This document shows, piece after piece, positions 1-5,622 of a stretch of 5,867 bases of DNA. Every line of letters begins with the position of its first letter. Position 1 is the first letter of the stretch. Made by a program: the position numbers and the translations under genes. Origin of the DNA: Ga0077554 sp046590885 (lineage in GTDB: Bacteria; Pseudomonadota; Gammaproteobacteria; Ga0077554; Ga007554); NCBI GenBank assembly GCA_046590885.1, contig JBKJTS010000221.1:1-5867 (forward strand). The letters are read 5' to 3'. The notes beneath the pieces are model-generated. The model did not search any database. It was not told the DNA's origin and saw nothing but the letters and a program-made list of their open reading frames with translations.

Positions 1-1
1 T

Positions 2-376
2 AGCGCAGATAAAGCTATGGCATTAGCCAAAGATTTGACAGGTGTAGGGACTGTTACAGGGTGTGCTTACGCAGATCTTGACGCAGAGCCCTTTGACATT
101 ATTATCAATGCCACCTCTGCCAGCTTAAAAGGAGAAGTGCCCGCTTTACCTGTATCTGTACTAGCATTGGAACGGACAAAGAACTGCTTATGTTATGACA
201 TGATGTATGGAGCTGTGCCCACCGCATTTATGCAATGGGCGCGGCAACACGGGGCACAACGTACCCTGGATGGTTTAGGTATGTTGGTGGAACAAGCGGC
301 CGAATCATTTTTTCTATGGCGGGGTGTGCGGCCTGAGACTGCGCCAGTGATTAGCGTGATTCGCGCGCAGCTCTAA
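2..376 (+). CDS. aroE: Shikimate dehydrogenase (NADP+), C-terminal part, cut by the window edge
   Basis: AroE reduces 3-dehydroshikimate to shikimate with NADPH, the fourth step of the cytosolic shikimate pathway to aromatic amino acids. The frame is open to the left edge, so about 124 of the usual ~270 residues are present. The first visible residues, SADKA, look like the continuation of the NR[T/S] NADP-phosphate-binding motif just outside the window. Family signatures seen in order are IINATSAS, then CYDMMYG, then DGLGMLVEQAA, whose glutamine contacts shikimate in characterised AroE enzymes, then the terminal WRGVRPE segment. The catalytic Lys and Asp lie upstream and cannot be checked. 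The ATG at 17 is internal, not a start. The gene is convergent with obgE, with a 153-nt gap in which I found no convincing terminator. The identification is firm. Confidence 0.96.
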   Translation, partial: SADKAMALAKDLTGVGTVTGCAYADLDAEPFDIIINATSASLKGEVPALPVSVLALERTKNCLCYDMMYGAVPTAFMQWARQHGAQRTLDGLGMLVEQAAESFFLWRGVRPETAPVISVIRAQL

Positions 377-529
377 ATTTTTAGCGGTGCGGGTAGGCTG
401 CTTTGGCGGGGCAGCACTGGAGGGCAAAAAATTCATTCAAGGCGTTACTTAGCACTCCCTTCAGGCTACACAAGGTGAAAAAAGCCACTATACATTGCAG
501 CAACCCGCCCATGCATCAATACATCATTT

Positions 530-1609
530 TTATGGCTCGCCAGGTATTACGGACGATTCGTCTGGGTTATTCGCCTTAGCCTGACGCTGTTTCTCTTCCA
601 TATGTTCCATCAAGGCATACGACAACTCACGCGTCCCTAAGCCGTTGATCGCGGAGATACGGAACACTGGCCCCTGCCACTCAAGACGCGCCACGATATT
701 CTGGCAATGTGCATCACGCTCATCTTCAGGCAGCAAATCAACTTTATTCAACACCAGCCAACGCTCGCGCGACGCCAGATCGGTGCTGAACTTCTCCAGC
801 TCGACTTCCAGCGTGCGCACATCCTCTACCGGATCCCCCATCATATCAAGGGCATCACCAAAAGGTGCGCAATCGACCATGTGCAGTAGCAACGAAGTGC
901 GGGACAGGTGCTTGAGAAATTGTATACCCAATCCGGCGCCTTCCGCCGCGCCCTCAATGAGACCTGGGATATCCGCCACCACAAAGCTGCGGTGCGGCGC
1001 CACACTGACCACGCCCAGATTTGGATACAGCGTGGTAAAGGGATAGTCAGCCACTTTGGGTCGCGCTGCAGAAATAGCGCGAATCAGGGTCGATTTACCG
1101 GCATTGGGCATGCCAAGCAGGCCCACATCCGCCAATAACTTCAACTCCAGGCGCAGATTGTGGATTTCACCCGGCGTACCGGGCGTAAACTGGCGTGGCG
1201 CGCGGTTGACGCTGCTCTTGAAACGCGCGTTGCCCAAACCATGCCAGCCACCCTTGGCCACCAGCAAGATTTGTTCTGCCTTCACCAGGTCCCCCATCAC
1301 TTCTTCGGTGTCGGCATCAATAATGGTTGTACCCACCGGCACCGACACATATAAATCTTCTCCGCCCCGCCCCGTACAATCATCACCCATGCCGTTTTGG
1401 CCGCGTGGAGCGCGAAACTGCCGTGAGTAACGAAAATCGGCCAAGGTATTCAGATTTGCGGCGGCGATTAGGTAAACACTACCGCCATTACCGCCATCAC
1501 CGCCGTCCGGACCGCCAAATGGCAGGCATTTCTCCCGCCTAAAGCCGACGCAGCCACTCCCGCCGTCGCCCCCCATGACTATAATTGTTGCTTCATCTAC
1601 AAATTTCAT
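530..1609 (-). CDS. obgE: Obg-family GTPase (ribosome-associated, 50S assembly)
   Basis: Obg/CgtA is a conserved essential GTPase that binds the 50S subunit during late assembly and links to the stringent response. The 359-residue product has the expected two-part build. An N-terminal glycine-rich Obg fold (about 1-158) carries GGPDGGDGGNGG near 32-43. It is followed by a G domain with G1 GMPNAGKST (166-174), switch I TTLYPNLG (192-199), G3 DIPGLIEGA (213-221), G4 NKVD (288-291) and G5 SAINGLG (319-325). All nucleotide-binding motifs are intact. A short polar tail (about 335-359) ends the protein, lacking any TGS-like extra domain. The ATG at 1609 gives the canonical MKFVDE start; only a poor Shine-Dalgarno is visible (GTAAAG). 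It lies downstream of rplU-rpmA as is usual, but 304 nt and a strong terminator separate it from rpmA, so it probably needs its own promoter. Confidence 0.98.
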   Translation of the reverse strand: MKFVDEATIIVMGGDGGSGCVGFRREKCLPFGGPDGGDGGNGGSVYLIAAANLNTLADFRYSRQFRAPRGQNGMGDDCTGRGGEDLYVSVPVGTTIIDADTEEVMGDLVKAEQILLVAKGGWHGLGNARFKSSVNRAPRQFTPGTPGEIHNLRLELKLLADVGLLGMPNAGKSTLIRAISAARPKVADYPFTTLYPNLGVVSVAPHRSFVVADIPGLIEGAAEGAGLGIQFLKHLSRTSLLLHMVDCAPFGDALDMMGDPVEDVRTLEVELEKFSTDLASRERWLVLNKVDLLPEDERDAHCQNIVARLEWQGPVFRISAINGLGTRELSYALMEHMEEKQRQAKANNPDESSVIPGEP

Positions 1610-1630
1610 ATGCTTTACACGGATATATCA

Positions 1631-1658
1631 AGTATTGTGGAGCACAGCCGACTGCCAG
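1631..1658 (-). promoter_or_regulatory. Weak candidate promoter for obgE
   Basis: Reading the minus strand, CTGGCA (at 1653-1658) and AATACT (at 1631-1636) are separated by 16 nt; each matches the sigma70 -35/-10 consensus at 4 of 6 positions. Transcription would start near 1624, about 15 nt before the obgE ATG. The call is an inference, made because a terminator isolates obgE from the ribosomal-protein operon. A promoter further upstream, which would place the folded repeat in the leader, is equally possible. Confidence 0.25.
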
Positions 1659-1668
1659 GGCCACATCC

Positions 1669-1748
1669 GGTATCCTGCCTCTTACGCCACTTGTGCATTC
1701 ATGCACATCGGATGGCGGAAGGTACGGCAACGCGCCGGGCAGGATGCC
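1669..1748. repeat. Nested inverted repeat upstream of obgE
   Basis: Three nested pairs of complementary arms are visible. The outer arms are 1669-1679 and 1738-1748, 11 bp with one G-T wobble and a perfect 8-bp core ATCCTGCC/GGCAGGAT. The middle arms CGCCA (1685-1689) and TGGCG (1713-1717) form 5 bp. The inner arms TGTGCAT (1692-1698) and ATGCACA (1701-1707) form 7 bp around a 2-nt centre, giving an operator-like near-palindrome. It lacks a T-tract, so it is not a terminator. It could be a REP-type repeat, a regulator-binding site or a folded leader of obgE; the sequence alone does not decide. Confidence 0.55.
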
Positions 1749-1847
1749 CAAGTGCTGCGACTGCATGGATGAACGTGAGCAACCAGTAGCAGTTGTACCC
1801 CAAGGGCAGGCTGCGCGCCCGGATGTGCGGAACCGCCTATATCAACA

Positions 1848-1874
1848 AAAAACCCCGCACTAGACGGGGTTTTT
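1848..1874 (-). terminator. Rho-independent terminator of rplU-rpmA
   Basis: CCCCG (1853-1857) pairs with CGGGG (1865-1869) around a 7-nt loop, and an A-tract on one side and a T-tract on the other extend the stem to 10 bp. Read on the minus strand it is a GC stem followed by six Ts, 39 nt past the rpmA stop codon. The symmetry means it could also work in the + direction, but no + gene ends nearby. The rest of the 1610-1913 gap holds only the nested inverted repeat, a distant 9-bp inverted repeat and the weak candidate promoter. Confidence 0.88.
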
Positions 1875-1913
1875 GCGGCTGTGAATTATACAGCGCCTCT
1901 TACATAGAAACCG

Positions 1914-2174
1914 TTAGACGGCGGAGACAACGCTCACCACACGGCGGCTGTGAGGGCCCTTCACCGCAAACACCACAGTACCGTTTGCCTTGGCAAACAA
2001 AGTATGATCATGCCCACAGCCAACATTCACCCCCGGGTGAAAGTGTGTGCCACGTTGCCGGATAATAATGTTACCTGCCACTACCTGTTCGCCGCCAAAG
2101 CATTTAACACCTAAACGCTTGGAATGAGAATCGCGGCCATTGCGTGTAGAACCGCCAGCTTTCTTATGTGCCAT
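1914..2174 (-). CDS. rpmA: 50S ribosomal protein bL27
   Basis: bL27 is a small basic protein of the large subunit whose N-terminal tail reaches toward the peptidyl transferase centre. The 86-residue product matches the usual ~85 and begins with the family signature MAHKKAGGSTRNGRDS, followed by KRLGVKCFGG and the core IIIRQRGTHFHPG. No N-terminal extension of the type cleaved in Firmicutes is present. A GAGGT/GAAAG purine stretch precedes the ATG. It lies 68 nt downstream of rplU on the same strand, the standard L21-L27 operon, and a strong terminator follows 39 nt after its stop. The identification is certain. Confidence 0.99.
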   Translation of the reverse strand: MAHKKAGGSTRNGRDSHSKRLGVKCFGGEQVVAGNIIIRQRGTHFHPGVNVGCGHDHTLFAKANGTVVFAVKGPHSRRVVSVVSAV

Positions 2175-2242
2175 CTTTCTATGACCTCAGTAACTATTTG
2201 ATTATGAAAATTTTAATCTATTCCTGACCCATGCATGCAAGG

Positions 2243-2554
2243 TCAACCGCTAATGGCGGTGATCTGTAATTCGGTGTACGACTGGCGATGCCCGGTGCGC
2301 TTGCGGTAATGCTTGCGGCGACGCATCTTAACAATTTTAATTTTCTCTCCCCGGCCATGAGATTTCACTGTGGCAGTAACATTGCCGTTGGCCAGATAGG
2401 GGGCACCGATCTGGATATTATCGCCATCAGCGACCATCAGTACATGCTCAATATTAATTGTAGCGCCTTCATCAGCAATAATTTTTTCTACTTTAAGCAC
2501 ATCGCCTTCGGCAACCCGATATTGCTTGCCACCACTTACAATTACCGCATACAT
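2243..2554 (-). CDS. rplU: 50S ribosomal protein bL21
   Basis: bL21 binds 23S rRNA in the large subunit near bL20. The chosen ATG at 2554 gives MYAVIVSGGKQYRV, the invariant start of the family, and a product of 103 residues, the same length as the E. coli protein. A longer in-frame start at 2599 would add 15 unrelated residues and is rejected, because GGAGA sits about 10 nt before the ATG at 2554. The C-terminal half carries the basic segment KIVKMRRRKHYRKRTGHRQ typical of the RNA-binding part of L21. It is the first gene of the rplU-rpmA operon and has a clear promoter about 100 nt upstream. Confidence 0.99.
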   Translation of the reverse strand: MYAVIVSGGKQYRVAEGDVLKVEKIIADEGATINIEHVLMVADGDNIQIGAPYLANGNVTATVKSHGRGEKIKIVKMRRRKHYRKRTGHRQSYTELQITAISG

Positions 2555-2650
2555 AATTCTTTGATCTCCAGCAAAACTACTCAAAACTCTTGAAGGCACC
2601 CGGCGCGCATATATCAGCTCGCCTGTTGAAGCCTTTCTGTAGGGCCGATA

Positions 2651-2679
2651 ATTTTACCTTGGGAAAAGGCAAAGGTCAA
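2651..2679 (-). promoter_or_regulatory. Sigma70-type promoter of rplU-rpmA
   Basis: On the minus strand TTGACC (2674-2679) and TAAAAT (2651-2656) are separated by exactly 17 nt; each matches consensus at 5 of 6 positions. The start point would be near 2644, leaving a 5' leader of about 90 nt before rplU. In that leader AAGGC/GCCTT (2631-2635 with 2593-2597) and an inner GGCG/CGCC pair could form a modest hairpin. This is the best promoter match in the window, fitting for a ribosomal-protein operon. Confidence 0.72.
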
Positions 2680-2789
2680 ACAAAAAATTAGGCGTTGCGC
2701 GCTATCGGCCTGCGCATGCGCCAATCAAATCAAGCTCGCATCAAATGGGGCCGGGGACTTAAATCTCTCAATAACTTGAAAATTAACTC

Positions 2790-2816
2790 TTGATACCCTT
2801 GGCGGCATGGTATTTA
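2790..2816 (+). promoter_or_regulatory. Weak candidate promoter for ispB
   Basis: TTGATA (2790-2795) and TATTTA (2811-2816) are separated by 15 nt, shorter than the ideal 17. It would start transcription only a few bases before the ispB start codon region, giving a very short or absent leader if the GTG/ATG near 2830 is used. The remaining divergent spacer (2680-2789) contains a 10-bp palindrome at 2712-2721 and no other site I can support. Confidence 0.22.
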
Positions 2817-2835
2817 GCTTCTACAATGAGTGACT

Positions 2836-3870
2836 ATGCTCGCTGAAACGATATTCTACCCACCGCTGCAATCTTTTGCTCAGCCGACCACTCAATCGCC
2901 AATGAGCATTGAAGAGGTGCGCGCCTTGATTGCGAAGGATATGCAGGCTGTTGATACACTGATTGGCAGGCACCTGAATTCCGAGGTACACCTGATCAAT
3001 CAGCTGGGACACTATATAATCAATAGCGGTGGCAAACGCCTGCGCCCGCAACTGTTGTTATTGAGTGCGCAAGCCTTTGGGTATTCCGGAAATCAGCATG
3101 TCAATCTGGCGGCGGTCATTGAGTTCATCCATACTGCCACGTTATTGCATGATGATGTGGTCGACAGCTCAAATCTGCGCCGTGGGCGTGACACTGCCAA
3201 CGCCATCTGGGGGAATGAGGCCAGCATCCTGGTGGGCGATTTCCTGTATTCCCGCGCATTTGAAATGATGGTGGAAGCGGGCAGTATGCGGGTCATGGAG
3301 ATTCTGGCCAGCGCCACCAATACTATCGCCGAAGGCGAGGTAATGCAGCTGCTTAACTGTAACGACCCCGACACCACTGAAGAGCGTTACCTTAATGTAA
3401 TCCATTGCAAAACTGCCAGGTTATTTGGCACGGCGACGCAGCTGGGAGCGGTGATCAGCGCACGCCCCCTCCACGAAGAGCAAGCCATGGCAAATTACGG
3501 CATGCATCTGGGTACCGCCTTTCAACTGATTGACGATGTACTCGATTATCGGGCGTCCGCACAGGAAATGGGGAAAAATGTCGGCGACGACCTGGCCGAG
3601 GGTAAGCCTACCCTGCCGTTGATTCAGGCGATGCGCGTCGGCACCCCCGCACAAGTAGCAATTATACGTCACGCTATTGAAAATGGTGGACGGGAAAATC
3701 TCGCCGCCGTAACTCAAGCCATTGAATCCACCGACGCTATCGCGTACACTGCGCGCTCAGCACATGCAGAAGCTCGCAAGGCCATAGCAGCACTCGCGGT
3801 AATTCCCGACTCACCTTACCGTGACGCACTATATGCACTGGCCGAGTTTTCCGTAAGCCGTAATTACTAA
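2836..3870 (+). CDS. ispB: All-trans polyprenyl (octaprenyl) diphosphate synthase
   Basis: IspB extends farnesyl diphosphate with isopentenyl diphosphate units to make the ubiquinone side chain. Numbering from the ATG at 2836 (344 residues), the motifs are GGKRLRP (65-71), the first Asp-rich motif DDVVD (106-110) and the second DDVLD (233-237), followed by GKNVGDD and GKPTLP; all are intact. Alanine, not an aromatic residue, stands five positions before the first motif, as in long-chain synthases. The start is uncertain. GTG 2830 lies two codons upstream; ATG 2836 has a GAG shortly before it; E. coli IspB aligns from the Met at 2902, implying about 22 extra N-terminal residues here. It is divergent from rplU and lies 17 nt before a tRNA. 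Octaprenyl chain length is inferred from the family, not read directly. Confidence 0.95.
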   Translation: MLAETIFYPPLQSFAQPTTQSPMSIEEVRALIAKDMQAVDTLIGRHLNSEVHLINQLGHYIINSGGKRLRPQLLLLSAQAFGYSGNQHVNLAAVIEFIHTATLLHDDVVDSSNLRRGRDTANAIWGNEASILVGDFLYSRAFEMMVEAGSMRVMEILASATNTIAEGEVMQLLNCNDPDTTEERYLNVIHCKTARLFGTATQLGAVISARPLHEEQAMANYGMHLGTAFQLIDDVLDYRASAQEMGKNVGDDLAEGKPTLPLIQAMRVGTPAQVAIIRHAIENGGRENLAAVTQAIESTDAIAYTARSAHAEARKAIAALAVIPDSPYRDALYALAEFSVSRNY

Positions 3871-3887
3871 GGTGCCTCTATAAATCA

Positions 3888-3964
3888 CGGGGTGTAGCTC
3901 AGCCTGGTAGAGCACTTGCTTCGGGAGCAAGGGGCCAGAGGTTCAAATCCTCTCATCCCGACCA
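3888..3964 (+). tRNA. tRNA-Pro (anticodon CGG)
   Basis: A full cloverleaf folds. The acceptor stem CGGGGTG/CATCCCG is 7 bp with one G-T. The D arm is GCTC/GAGC, the anticodon stem is CTTGC/GCAAG (3915-3919 and 3927-3931) with loop TTCGGGA, and the T arm is AGAGG-TTCAAAT-CCTCT. The anticodon CGG at 3922-3924 reads CCG proline codons, and a C1-G72 end pair is characteristic of bacterial tRNA-Pro. The discriminator A and CCA (3962-3964) are encoded. It begins 17 nt after the ispB stop with no terminator or promoter seen between, so it may be processed from an ispB transcript. Confidence 0.97.
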
Positions 3965-3968
3965 GCAT

Positions 3969-3998
3969 TAGATCACTCTATATAAAAGCGGTGATTTA
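3969..3998 (+). promoter_or_regulatory. Hairpin covering the ribosome-binding site and start of the next gene
   Basis: TAGATCAC (3969-3976) can pair with GTGATTTA (3991-3998) over 8 bp with one G-U and a 14-nt loop, burying the GGTG ribosome-binding candidate (3990-3993) and the A of the start codon at 3998. The same downstream arm is also a perfect 9-bp complement of 3880-3888, on the other side of the tRNA. Two exclusive partners for one translation-start region resemble a switch, but there is no direct evidence of one. Confidence 0.35.
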
Positions 3999-4228
3999 TG
4001 AATTTGTTGCGCTTTCTCTTTCTCGCGCTGGCCATTTGGCTGGCTTATCGCGCCATCAAATATTACTTGGGTCGCCCCAAACCCCCCGCACCCACAGTCT
4101 TGTCCACGGCCGACATGGTACGCTGCACGCAATGCGGGCTGCATATTCCGAAACTTGAGGCAGTGCGCGATGGCGAGCAGTATTATTGCAGCACCCAGCA
4201 TCTTGAAGATAGTAAAAAAACGCGCTGA
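3998..4228 (+). CDS. Small membrane-anchored zinc-ribbon protein, PP0621-like
   Basis: The 76-residue product has one hydrophobic segment at its very N-terminus (about 3-24), a proline-rich linker (27-32) and a short metal-binding module. That module is C43-x2-C46 followed 17 residues later by C64-x3-H68, a CCCH knuckle expected to hold one zinc ion. This arrangement matches the uncharacterised PP0621 family of beta- and gammaproteobacteria; no biochemical role is known to me. The zinc module most likely faces the cytoplasm, inferred from the positive residues K21, R26 and K28 just after the helix. The ATG at 3998 is preceded by a weak GGTG and could be masked by a hairpin. It lies 33 nt after tRNA-Pro and 11 nt before the next gene, suggesting cotranscription. 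Confidence 0.82.
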   Translation: MNLLRFLFLALAIWLAYRAIKYYLGRPKPPAPTVLSTADMVRCTQCGLHIPKLEAVRDGEQYYCSTQHLEDSKKTR

Positions 4229-4239
4229 CCCCTATCCCT

Positions 4240-4614
4240 GTGACTTACCTGCAACACATTTTGCATGTTACCTGGCTGGTCGCTGACCTGCCACTGGCGC
4301 GAGCATTTTACGAGGATATCTTAAGCTTGACGCCGGATCATGGACGTCCTGATCTGGGATTTGCGGGAGTGTGGTATACGCTGCCTGGCGGTCAGCAGAT
4401 TCATTTAATGGCGTTGCCTAACCCAGACCCGATCGAGGACCGGGTTGAGCATGGCGGACGCGACAGGCACGTGGCGGTGGCAGTGATAGAGCTGGATGCC
4501 ATTGCCAGCGCACTGAAACAGGCCGGGGTTACTTTTGCACGTTCCCGCTCGGGCCGCACGGCACTGTTTGTACGCGACCCAGACGGGAATACGTTAGAGC
4601 TGGTAGAGATTTAA
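4240..4614 (+). CDS. VOC superfamily (glyoxalase/bleomycin-resistance fold) protein
   Basis: The 124-residue product has the two beta-alpha-beta-beta-beta modules of the vicinal oxygen chelate fold: HVTWLVADLPLARAFYEDIL near 9-28, and HVAVAVIELDAIASALKQAG at 77-96 followed by FVRDPDGNTLELVEI (110-124). His9, His77 and Glu120 occupy usual metal-ligand positions, and His55 in QIHLM may supply the fourth, where glyoxalase I has Glu. Metal binding is therefore plausible, but the substrate cannot be named. The start is a GTG with no clear Shine-Dalgarno. An in-frame stop at 4213 excludes a longer product apart from non-standard starts, and TTG 4261 would cut into the first strand. It lies 11 nt after the zinc-ribbon gene, probably one operon, and is convergent with the PAS-GGDEF gene. 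Confidence 0.85.
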   Translation: MTYLQHILHVTWLVADLPLARAFYEDILSLTPDHGRPDLGFAGVWYTLPGGQQIHLMALPNPDPIEDRVEHGGRDRHVAVAVIELDAIASALKQAGVTFARSRSGRTALFVRDPDGNTLELVEI

Positions 4615-4661
4615 ACCACATTAGTATGACTTCCATTCCAACCCCCTGCAAAGGGTGCTGA

Positions 4662-5498
4662 TTACAGACCTTCGTAGGCGCGCCGCAGCAGTTTATTAAC
4701 ATCGTCTCCTTTACTCCACCCAACAGTGCTGCAACGTACTTCTAACGCCAAAATACGCCCATCGCTACCTAAAACTTGCAACGTGGCAATCCGTGCACAT
4801 AGTTTGCTGGCCAGATCGAGGGCGGCAGGTTCTGGTGTTTCAGGCAGAATCACCAGAAATTCGTCCACATCCATACGACCGGCCATATCAACCCAACGCA
4901 GTTGATCTTTCAGTATCTGGCTGAGGGCAATAACAGCTAGCTCACCAGAACCGGCCCCATGGTTAGCGTCAAGCAGCTGCAAATCCACTATTTTCAAAAG
5001 CACCACAGATAGGGGATTTTCATAGCGTCGGCTGCGTGAAACATGGGGATCCAGACCTTGCAACAAGGCGCGACGGTTAGGCAGGGCAGTGGCCGGGTCG
5101 CGGATGGCATGCAGCGCCAATTCTTCCGTGAGCCGCTCGCAATCACGTTTAAGCTGCTGCTGGTCAGTAATGTCGCGATAAAAATGGACGTGGCCATTCA
5201 CCTCATCCAGCGATTCACGGCAACACATGAGCCAGCGGGCCGGGCGCGTGTCGGTGGCAGGCAATAGGTTGCCCGGTGGCTCAGGGTGGGGAGAAAACAG
5301 GCAGGCGCGCTCCTCAGGCGTGATATCGAGAGCAGGGATATTAACGTGTCCCACCAGATGTTTCGCAGTCAGTCCCAACAGGTTTTCCAAGGCTTTATTA
5401 ACAGACAGTATTTGCCCTTGAGTCCCCAGCACCAGGATACCCAGCGGCGCTCGCTCTACAATTGCTGCAGCAACAGATGAAATTAAGCCGTCTACCAT
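4662..5498 (-). CDS. PAS domain plus degenerate GGDEF domain protein (probably not an active cyclase)
   Basis: The 278-residue soluble protein has a PAS-type sensor (about 10-112, ending FYRDITDQQQL), a short helical linker (113-132) and a GGDEF-family domain (133-278) opening with DPATALPNRR for the usual DPLTGLxNRR. The catalytic signature is DVDEF (210-214) in place of GGDEF, and the metal-binding DxD stretch is replaced by K169-I-V171. The inhibitory-site motif RWVD (201-204) is retained exactly five residues upstream. The end is short: RRAYEGL replaces the usual ADxAxYxAK...GRN tail. It is most likely a c-di-GMP receptor or protein-interaction module, not a diguanylate cyclase. A good ribosome-binding site, GGGGAG, precedes the ATG. 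No transmembrane segment or signal peptide is seen. It stands alone, convergent with the VOC gene 47 nt away. Confidence 0.88.
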   Translation of the reverse strand: MVDGLISSVAAAIVERAPLGILVLGTQGQILSVNKALENLLGLTAKHLVGHVNIPALDITPEERACLFSPHPEPPGNLLPATDTRPARWLMCCRESLDEVNGHVHFYRDITDQQQLKRDCERLTEELALHAIRDPATALPNRRALLQGLDPHVSRSRRYENPLSVVLLKIVDLQLLDANHGAGSGELAVIALSQILKDQLRWVDMAGRMDVDEFLVILPETPEPAALDLASKLCARIATLQVLGSDGRILALEVRCSTVGWSKGDDVNKLLRRAYEGL

Positions 5499-5526
5499 AT
5501 TAAACTCCCCTCATTGCCATAATGCC

Positions 5527-5556
5527 TATCCTGACGTGTATCCGTTATTTTCACAA
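5527..5556 (-). promoter_or_regulatory. Weak candidate promoter for the PAS-GGDEF gene
   Basis: On the minus strand TTGTGA (5551-5556) and AGGATA (5527-5532) are separated by 18 nt. Just upstream, ATGGT/ACCAT (5560-5564 and 5572-5576) forms a 5-bp inverted repeat over an AT-rich centre that could be an operator. Both are poor matches and the call is tentative. Confidence 0.2.
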
Positions 5557-5622
5557 AGGATGGTTTATTTTACCATTGCCTACCGATAGTGTCGGGCGCC
5601 CTTGAGAAAACTTTACCCATGA

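Noticed and set aside
397..415. GCTGC/GCAGC hairpin after aroE as a terminator
   Set aside because: The stem is only 5 bp with a 9-nt loop and no T-tract follows.
645..1542. Several + strand open frames (at 645-1046, 707-889, 908-1138, 1056-1430, 1327-1542)
   Set aside because: They lie antisense to the well-conserved obgE frame, have no recognisable domains, and are explained as shadows of it.
1585..2065. + strand open frames across the obgE-rpmA spacer
   Set aside because: They run through the terminator and antisense to rpmA, have low-complexity basic composition, and show no ribosome-binding site or family resemblance.
2288..2593. + strand frame of about 100 codons antisense to rplU
   Set aside because: It overlaps almost all of the certain rplU gene and has no recognisable features.
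2555..2599. Longer rplU start at 2599
   Set aside because: It adds 15 residues absent from L21 proteins; the ATG at 2554 has a good ribosome-binding site and gives the canonical N-terminus.
2712..2721. GCGCATGCGC palindrome as an operator between rplU and ispB
   Set aside because: A 10-bp GC-rich palindrome alone is common by chance, and it is not placed over either candidate promoter.
3093..3717. Minus-strand open frames inside ispB
   Set aside because: They are antisense shadows of a gene with all catalytic motifs intact.
3888..3964. tRNA-Pro as the attachment site of an integrated element
   Set aside because: No integrase or repeat of the tRNA 3' end is visible in the window; the following genes look like native neighbours.
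4636..4660. ACCC/GGGT pairing between the VOC and GGDEF genes as a bidirectional terminator
   Set aside because: The stem is 4 bp and there is no T-tract on either side.
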